Source: Streptomyces sp. DH12
Lineage (GTDB): Bacteria > Actinomycetota > Actinomycetes > Streptomycetales > Streptomycetaceae
Length of the DNA: 64,000 bases
Assembly (NCBI RefSeq): GCF_020873895.1
Contig: NZ_JAHWGT010000026.1
Span: 1 to 64,000, forward strand
Direction of reading: 5' to 3'
Shown: one piece after another, positions 54,430 to 62,842 of the stretch
Layout of the letters: each line of letters begins with the position of its first letter
Numbering within the stretch: position 1 is the stretch's first letter
The notes under the pieces: model-generated
Database searches by the model: none
The model's input: only the letters and a program-made list of their open reading frames with translations
Told to the model about the DNA's origin: nothing
Program-made: the position numbers and the translations under genes

Positions 54430-54915
54430 ATGCGTGCTTCACGCGCCCTCGCGGTGGCCGCCACCGCCTGTGCGGTGATCGGGGTCGCCGCCCCGTCCGC
54501 CACCGCCAACAACGGTCCGACCAACGTCACCGTCTCCCCGACCCAGGTGCACCAGGGCGGCAGCCTGGCGGTGAGCGCCATGGGGTGCGGCCACGGCGGC
54601 ACCGTGTCGTCCAACGCGTTCCCGAAGACGGCCCTCACGGTCAACGCCTCGGGCCACTCCGCGGCCACCCCGCGGATCTACGACCACGCCACCCCCGGCC
54701 AGTACAACCTGGCCGTCCGGTGCAGCGACAGCTCCCGGGTGGTCACCCGGACCTTCCAGGTCGTCCGCGGGCGCGGGTCGCAGGGCGGCCTCGGCGGCTC
54801 GATGGCGCCCAGCTCCGCCGAGGTGACCGTCGGCGCGGTCCTCGCGGGCGGCGCGGCGCTCGCCGGCGGCGTGTTCCTCATCCGCCGCCGCCGTCCGAGC
54901 GGCGGAAGGGCCTGA
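54430..54915 (+). CDS. Secreted surface protein with C-terminal anchor helix
   Basis: A 161-residue protein. Signal peptide to about 27 (SATAN), an Ig-like beta domain (VTVSPTQVHQGGSLAVSAMGC, with a second Cys in LAVRCSDSS) and, after GSQGGLGGSM, a hydrophobic helix and RRRR tail. There is no LPXTG. The helix-plus-Arg tail is sortase-substrate-like or a simple anchor. A similar architecture occurs in the convergent gene at 55079. ATG 54430 is preceded by GGAGG (54418-54422). Confidence 0.8.
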   Translation: MRASRALAVAATACAVIGVAAPSATANNGPTNVTVSPTQVHQGGSLAVSAMGCGHGGTVSSNAFPKTALTVNASGHSAATPRIYDHATPGQYNLAVRCSDSSRVVTRTFQVVRGRGSQGGLGGSMAPSSAEVTVGAVLAGGAALAGGVFLIRRRRPSGGRA

Positions 54916-54940
54916 CCGGCCGAACCTCCCGGTCGGCCGT

Positions 54941-54990
54941 ACACGCCCGACGCCCCGAGTCCTGGCCGGGACTCGGGGCGTCGGGCGTGT
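54941..54990 (+). terminator. 22-bp perfect hairpin
   Basis: Bases 54941-54962 and 54969-54990 are exact complements with a 6-base loop, 25 bp after the surface-protein stop. It is one of the longest stems in the window and lies between convergent genes. Confidence 0.8.
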
Positions 54991-55078
54991 GCGGCGGGTG
55001 GAACGTGGGTGATACAGCGGTGTGCGGTGCGGTCGTGGGGGGGGGGCGCGGGGTGTCCGCGGGCCGCACGAGGCGGGG

Positions 55079-55603
55079 TCAGTGGCGGCGGCTCTCGGCC
55101 CTGCGGCGCAGCGCGTACACCACGCCGGTCGCCGCGGCGACCACGAGGCCCGTGCCGGCGGCCAGCTCGCCGGCGTTCCAGCCGCCGATGCTGCCGCCCA
55201 GGCCGCCCCGCACGCCCGACGGCGCCGTGGTCGCCGTCGCCGTCCGCGTCACGGTCGGGGCGGCGGTCGAGCTGGTCGTCGCCCCGGCGGCGACCCTCAG
55301 CTGCGCCGTGCCCGGGGCACCGCCGGCGCAGGTGAAGGAGACCGTGTAGGCGGCGCCCCGGCGGGCGTCCCAGTCCACGGTGGCGGTCGCCGTACCGCCC
55401 GCGGGGATGGACACGGCGTCGAAGATGCCCGACGACGCGATGGCGGTCCCCGGGCAGCCGGGGGCGGAGAGAACCACCCGGCCGCCCGGGTTGACGGTCG
55501 AGGGGGAGACGGCGTACGGATCCACCGCGGCCGCGGGGGGTGCGGTGAGGGCGAGAGCCGCCGCTCCGAGCAGAGCGGCGGAAGCGGCACCTATCGCGCG
55601 CAT
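55079..55603 (-). CDS. Secreted surface protein, paralogue of the 54430 product
   Basis: A 174-residue protein. Signal peptide (ALALTAPPAAA), an Ig-like beta domain (YAVSPSTVNPGGRVVLSAPGC, second Cys in VSFTCAGG), a Thr/Ala linker, then GVRGGLGGSIGG, a hydrophobic helix and ALRRRAESRR. Domain order and the GGLGGS motif match the neighbour across the terminator, so the two probably arose by duplication and inversion. GGAGG-like bases precede ATG 55603. Confidence 0.8.
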   Translation of the reverse strand: MRAIGAASAALLGAAALALTAPPAAAVDPYAVSPSTVNPGGRVVLSAPGCPGTAIASSGIFDAVSIPAGGTATATVDWDARRGAAYTVSFTCAGGAPGTAQLRVAAGATTSSTAAPTVTRTATATTAPSGVRGGLGGSIGGWNAGELAAGTGLVVAAATGVVYALRRRAESRRH

Positions 55604-55786
55604 GAAGAGTCCTCCGGTCCCGAGGGGCAGTGCGGAACGGACTTCCGCGAACGAGCTGAAATGACCCTCTGTGCCCGGAACGTTAGGAGCGCTTTACCAC
55701 ACCCGCGACCCCGGTCGGGCGAACGGGGCAACGGGTCACCCGTACGGCGCACGCCACGCCCGCCGTGCGGACCGGGAGAGGCCGGC

Positions 55787-56551
55787 TCAGCCGCCGAGGA
55801 CCGGGAAGGCGCGCAGGAACGGTTCCGTGGTGGCCGACACGCCCCGCCCGAACGGGGCGTCGATCGCCCAGATCAGGAAGAGCAGGAAGGCGATCAGGGC
55901 GCTGTACAACCCGGCCAGCAGCAGTTCCCGGAACGTCCGGCGGATCTGCAGCGCGAAGATCAGCCCCACCGCGATCAGCGCCCCGGTGATCAGGCCGAAC
56001 CACACCACGCCCGGCATCGTCTCGCCCGCCGAGTCCGCCCGGACGCTGCGCGCGTCGTCCGCCGCGGCCACCTGGTCGACCAGCGGCTGGTACGCCTCGG
56101 CCTGGTGGGCGTCGGCCGGCCGGTAGGAGGTGACCGAGCGGCGCACCTGGTGCAGCAGCTCCGTGCCCTCCTCCGTCAGCTCGCCGTGCTCCGCCATCGC
56201 GTCCCACTCGGGGCCCACCACGTGCCGGACGTACGCCTCGACGTCGGCCCGGATCCGCGCGTGCACGTCGGCGGGCCACACCTCGGAGCGCACACTGACC
56301 TCGTGCAGGGCCTGCGCCTCCTGACGGACGCTCTCCTGCGCGGTGCCGCGCCCCTCCCAGACGCCGGCGATGGCCAGGCCGAGGACGATCGCGTAGACCA
56401 CACCGATCATCATCGTCATGTACTCCATGACGTCCGGCGTCTCGGTCGGGTCGTCGTCCTCACCGAGGCGGCGGTTGTTGATGACGACGATGACGAGGAC
56501 GACCGCGCACGCGGCGGCCATCGCCAGGGTCAGGACAAGCCATTCCGACAC
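55787..56551 (-). CDS. DUF4239 membrane protein
   Basis: A 254-residue membrane protein. Helices near 5-25, 40-65 (YMTMMIGVVYAIVLGLAIAG), 175-200 (VVWFGLITGALIAVGLIFALQ) and 205-235, with a helical middle region containing REAQALHEVSVRSEVWP. This is the DUF4239 pattern; function unknown. The GTG start at 56551 has GAGAGAG upstream. Confidence 0.85.
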   Translation of the reverse strand: MSEWLVLTLAMAAACAVVLVIVVINNRRLGEDDDPTETPDVMEYMTMMIGVVYAIVLGLAIAGVWEGRGTAQESVRQEAQALHEVSVRSEVWPADVHARIRADVEAYVRHVVGPEWDAMAEHGELTEEGTELLHQVRRSVTSYRPADAHQAEAYQPLVDQVAAADDARSVRADSAGETMPGVVWFGLITGALIAVGLIFALQIRRTFRELLLAGLYSALIAFLLFLIWAIDAPFGRGVSATTEPFLRAFPVLGG

Positions 56552-56625
56552 GGGAACTCTCTCTCGGTCTCGGTCTTCGGGAGGGGACGGGAGTGGGCCG
56601 GGTGCGCCGCGACGCGGTGGTGGCC

Positions 56626-57243
56626 TCAGCGCGAGCGGGGGCGCAGGATGGCGGCGGCGAAGACGGCGGGCGCCGTGAGCAGCAGCATCATCGACACCAT
56701 CGACGGCCCGCGCTTGGGCTTCGGGCGCTGCGCCGCCCGGTAGGCGGGCAGCGGGTAGGTCACCGCCGGCGCGGCCGTCGGCGCCGGCCGCGGTGCCGGG
56801 GGCGAGGCGGGTGGCGGCACAGGCGCGGGAGCCGGCGCCGCGGGATTGGGTGGTGGCGGCGCGGGCGCCACCGGACGCGGCGGGGCGGGGGCGGGCGGCG
56901 CGCTCGCGGCGGGCGGCTCTGGCCGCGGGGCGGACGGTGGCGCCGGCGGTGAGGGCCGAGGCGGCGAAGGGCTCGGCGTCGGCTGGGAGGAGGGGCCGGG
57001 GGAGGGGCCGGGAGAGGGCGTCGGCCGCGGCGTCGGCGAGGGGACCGGGGGAGTGGGGCGGGGCGTACAGGACGAGCCGCCCGCGACGGACACCGCGTGG
57101 GTGCCCCCGGGCCCGGTCGACGCGTGGGCACAGCTGTCGGCCGAGGCCGGCGGCGCGAGGGCGGGGGAGAGCACGAGCGGCCAGGCGAGCACCGCGCCCG
57201 CCACCGCCCGCGCGACGAGGGATCCATACACGCCGAAGAGCAT
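56626..57243 (-). CDS. Proline-rich secreted or wall-spanning protein
   Basis: A 205-residue protein. Signal peptide (AVLAWPLVLSPALAPPASA) and a short mature head with two Cys (ADSCAHAST, GGSSCTPR). About 100 residues of Pro/Ser/Ala/Thr repeats follow, then a C-terminal hydrophobic helix (MVSMMLLLTAPAVFAAAIL) with RPRSR. It looks like a wall-spanning protein with a membrane anchor. No known family. It lies upstream of the DUF4239 gene on the same strand. Confidence 0.7.
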   Translation of the reverse strand: MLFGVYGSLVARAVAGAVLAWPLVLSPALAPPASADSCAHASTGPGGTHAVSVAGGSSCTPRPTPPVPSPTPRPTPSPGPSPGPSSQPTPSPSPPRPSPPAPPSAPRPEPPAASAPPAPAPPRPVAPAPPPPNPAAPAPAPVPPPASPPAPRPAPTAAPAVTYPLPAYRAAQRPKPKRGPSMVSMMLLLTAPAVFAAAILRPRSR

Positions 57244-57449
57244 GATCAGACCAACGAGCCACCGTCTGCCGGAGCGCGGTGATTCCCCTGATGGGAGGTT
57301 TCGCTCGAACTTGCGTTCCGTCGCCCGGCGCAGTCCCGGCCCGGGAACTTCGCCTCCCCGTTGAACACTTCCGCCCCCCGGGCCCGTACCTAGGACCGTG
57401 AACGGCGCACGGCAGACGCCGCGAGCAACTCGACACGACGGGAGCTGAG

Positions 57450-58523
57450 ATGAGGAACTGGCGCGACACGGCGCTCGCGGCGACGGCGGTGGCGGCCCTG
57501 CTGACCCTGACGGCCTGCGGACAGGACGAGGGCGACCGCATCGGCGGCCAGTCCGTGGGAGCCGCGGCCCCCGCGGGCGCCCCCGGCGACGCCGGGTACG
57601 GCGGGAAGGGCTCCGGCGGCGCGTACGGCTCCGGCGCGGCCTCCTCCGGGGCCCCCGCCACGCCCGCCGGGCAGCTCGCCGTCCGCAAGGGCACGGCCAG
57701 CGGCGACGTCCTGACCGACGCCGAGGGCCGCACCCTCTACCGGTTCGACAAGGACTCCGCCGACCCGCCCGAGTCCGCCTGCGAGGGCGACTGCGCCACG
57801 GCCTGGCCGGTCGTCACCGCGGAGGGCGCCAAGGCCCCGGCCGGGGTCGACTCCGCGCTGCTCGGCGCGCTGACCCGCCCCGACGGCACCAAGCAGCTGA
57901 CCGTCGACGGCTGGCCGATGTACCGGTACGCCAAGGACACCAAGGCCGGCGACACCAACGGCCACGGCGTCGGCGGCACCTGGTACGCGGCGGCCCCCGA
58001 CGGGAGGAAGGCCGCGGCGGGCGCCTCCCCGGGCCCGGCGTCAGGGGAGGGCGGCGGCGAGGAGGCCCCGGCGGGCGGTGGCGCGGACGACGGCTACGGC
58101 GGCGGATCCGGCGAAGGGACGGGCGAAGGGTCCGGCGGCGGTGAGGAGGCGCCCGCCGAACGCGCCGGGCTCTCCGTCCGCGAGGACCCCAAGCTCGGCG
58201 AGATCGTCGTCGACGGCGAGGGCCGGACGGTCTACCGGTTCACCAAGGACTCGGCCTGGCCGATGAAGACCGCCTGCACCGGCGCGTGCCTGGAGAAGTG
58301 GCCGGTCGTCGAGCCCGTCGCCAAGGCCGACACCGAGGGCATCACCACCAAGGGGTACGTGACGTTCGAGCGGCCCGACGGCAAGAGCCAGCAGACCATC
58401 GACTGCTGGCCCCTCTACACCTTCGCCGGCGACAAGAAGCCCGGCGACACCAACGGTCAGGGCGTGGGCGGCACCTGGTACGCCGTCTCGCCCGACGGAA
58501 AGCTGGTCGGAGCGTCCAAGTAG
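57450..58523 (+). CDS. SCO0930-type lipoprotein with two repeated domains
   Basis: A 357-residue lipoprotein. Lipobox LLTLTACGQD. Two copies of a domain of about 120 residues with the pattern LTDAEGRTLYRFDKDSADPP, C-x3-C-x2-WPV, DGWPMYRYAKD, GDTNGHGVGGTWYAAAPDG (copy 1 about 75-190; copy 2 about 240-355, with IVVDGEGRTVYRFTKD and GVGGTWYAVSPDG). The linker is Gly/Glu-rich. Each has a C-x3-C pair (CEGDC, CTGAC). Function unknown; it may bind a redox cofactor or metal. ATG 57450 has ACGGGAG upstream. Confidence 0.85.
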   Translation: MRNWRDTALAATAVAALLTLTACGQDEGDRIGGQSVGAAAPAGAPGDAGYGGKGSGGAYGSGAASSGAPATPAGQLAVRKGTASGDVLTDAEGRTLYRFDKDSADPPESACEGDCATAWPVVTAEGAKAPAGVDSALLGALTRPDGTKQLTVDGWPMYRYAKDTKAGDTNGHGVGGTWYAAAPDGRKAAAGASPGPASGEGGGEEAPAGGGADDGYGGGSGEGTGEGSGGGEEAPAERAGLSVREDPKLGEIVVDGEGRTVYRFTKDSAWPMKTACTGACLEKWPVVEPVAKADTEGITTKGYVTFERPDGKSQQTIDCWPLYTFAGDKKPGDTNGQGVGGTWYAVSPDGKLVGASK

Positions 58524-58551
58524 AGTCCCCCACAGGCGACTCCGGCCCGGT

Positions 58552-58597
58552 GGGCGGCCCGTCGACTCCCTCCCCTCGCGGGAGCGACGGGCCGCCC
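58552..58597 (+). terminator. Two-tier hairpin after the lipoprotein gene
   Basis: Outer 13-bp stem 58552-58564/58585-58597, and an inner CTCCC/GGGAG stem (58566-58570/58580-58584) with a one-base bulge. It starts 29 bp after the lipoprotein stop. Confidence 0.75.
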
Positions 58598-58737
58598 CGC
58601 CGCACACCCGGGGAGGGGTCCGCCCGCGCCGCCGCCTGTGACGAAGAACGGATCGCATTTTTCCGTTTCCCCTCGCCCTCCCGGCGGGCGATCAGTAGCC
58701 TCGGCTCGAACACCGGCCAGGAACTGGCCTCATCACC

Positions 58738-59571
58738 ATGGCGACTGTGGGAGATTCGATGGACCGTCCCGCCTGGGCCCCGCCGGGCATCGACCTGTCG
58801 GTGCCGAGCGTGTCCCGCATCTACGACTACTACCTGGGCGGTTCCCACAACTTCGAAGTCGACCGCGAAGCCGCCCGCAGGGCCATGGAGTTCCTGCCCG
58901 GCCTGCCCAAGATCATGCAGGCCAACCGGGCGTTCATGCGCCGCGCCGTCCGCCACGCGGTCGCCGAGGGCGTGACCCAGTTCCTCGACATCGGCTCCGG
59001 CATACCGACCTTCGGCAACGTCCACGAGGTCGCCCTCGCCGCCGCCCCCGACGCCCGCGTCGTCTACGTCGACCACGATCCCGTGGCGGTGGCGCACAGC
59101 AAGGCGGTGCTCGCCGACGAGGAGCGCGTCGACATCGCCGCCGCCGACCTGCGCAAGCCGAGGGACGTGCTGCACAGCCCGCCAGTGGCCCGACTGCTCG
59201 ACCTGGACCGGCCGGTGGCGCTGCTCCTCGTCGCCGTACTGCACTTCCTGGAGGACTCCGACCGGCCCTACGAGGCGGTCGAGGAGCTCCGCGAGGCGCT
59301 GGCGCCCGGCAGCCTCCTCATCCTCACCCACGCCTCGTTCGAGGGCATCCCGGTCCCCGAGGAGCAGGCGGGCGGCACCGTCGGCGTCTACCGAGACATC
59401 CGCAACCCGCTCGTGATGCGCTCCCGCGACCAGGTCGCCCGGTTCTTCGACGGGTTCGAGATGGTCGAACCCGGCCTGGTTTCCATGCCGCACTGGCGGC
59501 CCGAGACGCCGCCCGAGCAGGAGGACCCGTACGCCTTCTCGGGCTTCGCCGGGGTGGGGCGCAAGGGGTGA
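58738..59571 (+). CDS. DUF574-type SAM-dependent methyltransferase
   Basis: A 277-residue protein of the large Streptomyces DUF574 family. SVSRIYDYYLGGSHNFEVDREAA (signature YDYxLGGxxNFxxDR) and FLDIGSGIPTFGNVHEVA (SAM loop) are clear, with YVDHDPVAVAHSKAVL. The substrate is not known for the family. Its stop overlaps the GTG of the GGDEF-EAL gene (GTGA), so the two are translationally coupled. Confidence 0.88.
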   Translation: MATVGDSMDRPAWAPPGIDLSVPSVSRIYDYYLGGSHNFEVDREAARRAMEFLPGLPKIMQANRAFMRRAVRHAVAEGVTQFLDIGSGIPTFGNVHEVALAAAPDARVVYVDHDPVAVAHSKAVLADEERVDIAAADLRKPRDVLHSPPVARLLDLDRPVALLLVAVLHFLEDSDRPYEAVEELREALAPGSLLILTHASFEGIPVPEEQAGGTVGVYRDIRNPLVMRSRDQVARFFDGFEMVEPGLVSMPHWRPETPPEQEDPYAFSGFAGVGRKG

Positions 59572-61733
59572 GCACGCCGGCGCAGGCGTCCGGCTCCGCG
59601 GCGGAGCCGGACGGCCTGGAGGACAGACTCCAGCGGTTCGCGACGATATGGAGCCGGGCCATCTTCCCGGTGACGGCCACGTCGATGACCCGCACCGAAT
59701 TCGAACAGCACCTGCTGCCGCTCGCGCGGCGGCTCAGCGCCGCCCTGCACGCCCGGCCGTTCGACGTGGCGCCCGCCCACGCCGTCGGCACCGCCCTGGT
59801 CGCCGCGCACTGCACGGACCCCGACGCCCTCAGCCGCACGCTCGGCGTCGTCGACTCCTACCTGGTGCTGTACTGCGGCGCCGGCGACACCCCCGCCGAC
59901 GACCTGCGGGCCCGCTGCGCCCGCCTCCAGCACGCCCTGGCCGCGGGGTTCGCCCGCGCGCTGCGGGAGCGGACCCTCGTCGAGCAGGAGGCCATCGCCC
60001 GCTCGGCGCTCTCCGCCCGCGCCTTCGCCGAGCAGGCCCTGCACGCCACTGAGGCCCGCTTCCGCGCCGTCTTCCAGGAGGCCGCGATCGGCATCGGCAT
60101 CGCCGACCTCGACGGCAACGTCCTCGACGTCAACGAGGCCCTCACCCGCATGTTCGGCGGTCTCGAACACCTCGTCAGGGGCCGCAACGTCACCGAGTGG
60201 GTCCACCCGGAGGACGCCCCGCACGTCTGGAAGCTCTACGGGGAGCTGGTGCGCGGTGAACGCGACCACTTCCGCGTGGAGAAGCCGTTCTACCGCTCCG
60301 ACGGCACCGCCCTGTGGACCAACCTGACGGTCTCCCTGCTCCGCGACGCCGAGGGCCGCCCCCAGTACCAGCTGGCCCTCATGGAGGACACCACCGAGCG
60401 GCGCCTGCTCAACCTGCGCCTGCGCTACGAGGCCACCCACGACGCGCTCACCGGGCTGCCCAACCGCAGCCTGTTCTTCGAACGCCTCGACAAGGCCCTC
60501 AACGCCGGCGACGGCACCCGCTTCGGCCTGTGCTACCTCGACCTGGACGGCTTCAAGGCCATCAACGACAGCCTCGGCCACGCGGCGGGCGACCGGCTCC
60601 TCGTCGAGGTCGCCGACCGGCTGGAGTCCTGCGCCACCGCTCCCGGCGAGATGGTCGCCCGGCTCGGCGGCGACGAGTTCGTCGCCCTCACCACCGGCCC
60701 GGACGTCTCCTCGCAGGACACCGAGGAGCTCGCCGGCCGGATCCTCAACGCCCTGTCCACACCGATCGGCCTGGACGGGCGGGAGATCACCGTCCGCGGC
60801 AGCATCGGCATCGTCGAGGGCTGCGCCGGCGAGCGCGGCTCCGCGGACGTCCTGCGCAGCGCCGACATCACCATGTACCGGGCCAAGTCGGCGGGCGGCA
60901 ACCGCTACGAGCGCGCCGACGCCGAGGCCGACGCCCGCGCCATCACCCGACACGGCCTGACCACCGCGCTCCCGGCGGCCCTGGACCGGGGCGAGTTCTT
61001 CATCGAGTACCAGCCGCTCGTCCACCTCGGCGACGGCACGGTGCACGGCGCGGAGGCGCTGGTGCGCTGGTGCCACCCGCAGCACGGCGTGCTCGGCCCG
61101 GACCGGTTCATCCCGCTGGCCGAGCACACCGGGCTCATCGTGCCGCTCGGCCGGTGGGTCCTGCAGGAGGCGGTGCGCCAGGCCAGGTACTGGAAGCACC
61201 GCCACACCGACGGCGGCCCGCTGCGGATCAACGTCAACCTCTCGCCCACCCAGCTCCACCACCCCGGGCTCGTCACCGACATCGTCGACGTGCTGGAGCG
61301 CTCCGGCCTCGCCCCCGGCGCCCTGTGCCTGGAGGTCACCGAGTCCGCCCTCATCGGCGCCGACGAGGACCTGCTCAAGCCGCTGCGGCAGCTGGCCGAG
61401 ATGGGCGTCGACATAGCGCTCGACGACTTCGGCACCGGCTACTCCAACCTCGCCAACCTGCGCCGCCTGCCGGTCAGCGTCCTCAAGCTCGACCGCTCCT
61501 TCACCAGGGGCATGCAGCAGCACCCGGCGGACCCCGTCGACCTGAAGATCGTCGAGGGCATCGTCTCCCTGGCGCACAGCCTGGAGCTGGCCGTCACCGT
61601 GGAGGGCGTGGAGACGGCCGCCCAGGCCGACCAGCTGCGCGCGCTCGGCTGCGACACGGCGCAGGGCTGGTACTACGCCCGCCCGGGCGCGCCCGACCGC
61701 ATCCACCGCCTGGTGCTGGCGGACGCCGTGTGA
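59568..61733 (+). CDS. rmdA: PAS-GGDEF-EAL c-di-GMP enzyme, RmdA-like
   Basis: A 721-residue soluble protein. N-terminal helical region (1-155), PAS (about 165-285; RFRAVFQEAAIGIGIADLDGNVLDVNEAL by parts), GGDEF (about 290-455; intact GGDEF in RLGGDEFVAL) and EAL (about 470-715; intact GAEALVRW, NVNLSPTQL, DDFGTGYSNL and KLDRSF). No inhibitory RxxD precedes GGDEF. Both active sites look intact, so it could make and degrade c-di-GMP, as reported for RmdA of S. coelicolor, which affects development. The name rests on domain order and neighbours recalled from that genome. Confidence 0.85.
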   Translation: MSTPAQASGSAAEPDGLEDRLQRFATIWSRAIFPVTATSMTRTEFEQHLLPLARRLSAALHARPFDVAPAHAVGTALVAAHCTDPDALSRTLGVVDSYLVLYCGAGDTPADDLRARCARLQHALAAGFARALRERTLVEQEAIARSALSARAFAEQALHATEARFRAVFQEAAIGIGIADLDGNVLDVNEALTRMFGGLEHLVRGRNVTEWVHPEDAPHVWKLYGELVRGERDHFRVEKPFYRSDGTALWTNLTVSLLRDAEGRPQYQLALMEDTTERRLLNLRLRYEATHDALTGLPNRSLFFERLDKALNAGDGTRFGLCYLDLDGFKAINDSLGHAAGDRLLVEVADRLESCATAPGEMVARLGGDEFVALTTGPDVSSQDTEELAGRILNALSTPIGLDGREITVRGSIGIVEGCAGERGSADVLRSADITMYRAKSAGGNRYERADAEADARAITRHGLTTALPAALDRGEFFIEYQPLVHLGDGTVHGAEALVRWCHPQHGVLGPDRFIPLAEHTGLIVPLGRWVLQEAVRQARYWKHRHTDGGPLRINVNLSPTQLHHPGLVTDIVDVLERSGLAPGALCLEVTESALIGADEDLLKPLRQLAEMGVDIALDDFGTGYSNLANLRRLPVSVLKLDRSFTRGMQQHPADPVDLKIVEGIVSLAHSLELAVTVEGVETAAQADQLRALGCDTAQGWYYARPGAPDRIHRLVLADAV

Positions 61734-61750
61734 CACCGGCCTGCCTCCGA

Positions 61751-61816
61751 CCGGGGCCCGGGTGGCCCCCCGCCCGGCTCCCGTCCGGGGCCCGGGTGGC
61801 CTCGCCCGGCTCCCGT
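61751..61816. repeat. Two tandem 32-34-bp direct repeats
   Basis: The unit CCGGGGCCCGGGTGGCC followed by CGCCCGGCTCCCGT occurs at 61751-61784 and again at 61785-61816. A partial third copy is near 61843. It lies between the convergent rmdA-like and LysR genes and could act as a terminator. Confidence 0.6.
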
Positions 61817-61862
61817 CCGCGATCGGTGTGACCGCTCGGCCCCCCGTCCGGGGCCGGGCGGC

Positions 61863-62747
61863 TCAGTGCTCCGGAAGCGACTGGAGCAGTACCCGCCGCA
61901 GCTCCCGGGCAGCCCGCGGCGGCGCGACGTCGCTGCGGTGCGCCAGCGCGATGGTCCGCCGCAGCCCCGGCGGCGCCAGCGCCGTCACCCGCAGGTCGCG
62001 CCCCGCCCGGGCGACCATGCTGGGCACCACCGCCACGCCCAGCCCCGCCCGTACGAAGCCCAGCACGGCGTCCATCTCGCCGCCCTCCACGGTGAACGAC
62101 GGCTCGAACCCCTCGGCCCGGCACGCGGCGACCGTCAGCTCCCGCAGGTCGTAACCGTGCCGGAACATCACCATCGGCCGCCCCTCCAGGTCCCGGATCC
62201 GCACGGGCCGCCGCGGCGCCGGTTCCGCCGTCGAGGAGACGACCACCAGGTCCTCCCGCAGCAGCTCCACCGTCGTCAGCGAGGGCGCGGGCGTCGGCAG
62301 CGGCAGCACGACCAGCGCCAGGTCGAGCGCGCCGCGTGCCAGCTCCCGCACGAGGTCGTGGGAACCGCCCTCCTCGATCAGGATCCGGATGCCCGGGTAC
62401 AGCGCGTGGAAGGCCCGCAGCACCCCGGGGAGCAGCCCCGTGCACAGGCTCGGCGTGGCGCCCAGCCGTACCCGTCCGCGCCGCAGCCGCACCAGCTCCT
62501 GCACCTCGTGCCGGGCGGTGTCCGCGTCGGCGAGGATGCGCCGCGCGAGCGGCAGCAGCGCCTCGCCCGCGTCGGTCAGGGCGATGTTGCCCCGGGCCCG
62601 GCTGAAGAGCTCGGCCCCCAGCTCCTTCTCCAGGGCACGCACCTGCTGCGACAGCGACGGCTGGGAGACGTGGACGCGCTCGGCGGCCCGCGTGAAGTGC
62701 CGCGTCTCGGCCACGGCCACGAAGTACACCAGCTGCTGGAACTGCAT
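61863..62747 (-). CDS. LysR-family transcriptional regulator
   Basis: A 294-residue regulator. The N-terminal winged helix MQFQQLVYFVAVAETRHFTRAAERVHVSQPSLSQQVRALEKELG (given by parts: FTRAAERVHVSQPSLSQQV) is typical. The C-terminal substrate domain has VRLGATPSLCTGLLP and LGVAVVPSMV. It is divergent from sdhC, and the 95-bp region between carries a T-N11-A palindrome, so it very likely controls the succinate dehydrogenase operon and itself. Confidence 0.93.
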   Translation of the reverse strand: MQFQQLVYFVAVAETRHFTRAAERVHVSQPSLSQQVRALEKELGAELFSRARGNIALTDAGEALLPLARRILADADTARHEVQELVRLRRGRVRLGATPSLCTGLLPGVLRAFHALYPGIRILIEEGGSHDLVRELARGALDLALVVLPLPTPAPSLTTVELLREDLVVVSSTAEPAPRRPVRIRDLEGRPMVMFRHGYDLRELTVAACRAEGFEPSFTVEGGEMDAVLGFVRAGLGVAVVPSMVARAGRDLRVTALAPPGLRRTIALAHRSDVAPPRAARELRRVLLQSLPEH

Positions 62748-62767
62748 GGGACCACCCTAAGCGGCTG

Positions 62768-62786
62768 CGATAGGCGACACCTATCG
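62768..62786. promoter_or_regulatory. LysR-type T-N11-A operator
   Basis: CGATAGG (62768-62774), 5 bases, then CCTATCG (62780-62786) is a perfect inverted repeat containing ATAG-N7-CTAT with T-N11-A spacing. It lies 20 bp upstream of the LysR start and 57 bp upstream of sdhC. Confidence 0.75.
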
Positions 62787-62842
62787 AGATCAGCCGCACC
62801 ATGTCTTGGACCTCTCGGAGCGTCGGACCTACCGTCGCGTGT

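Noticed and set aside
55022-56743. Long plus-strand frame over the surface-protein and DUF4239 genes
   Set aside because: It is antisense to two genes with clear signal peptides or helices, and its composition is Arg/Gly/Asp-rich without a domain.
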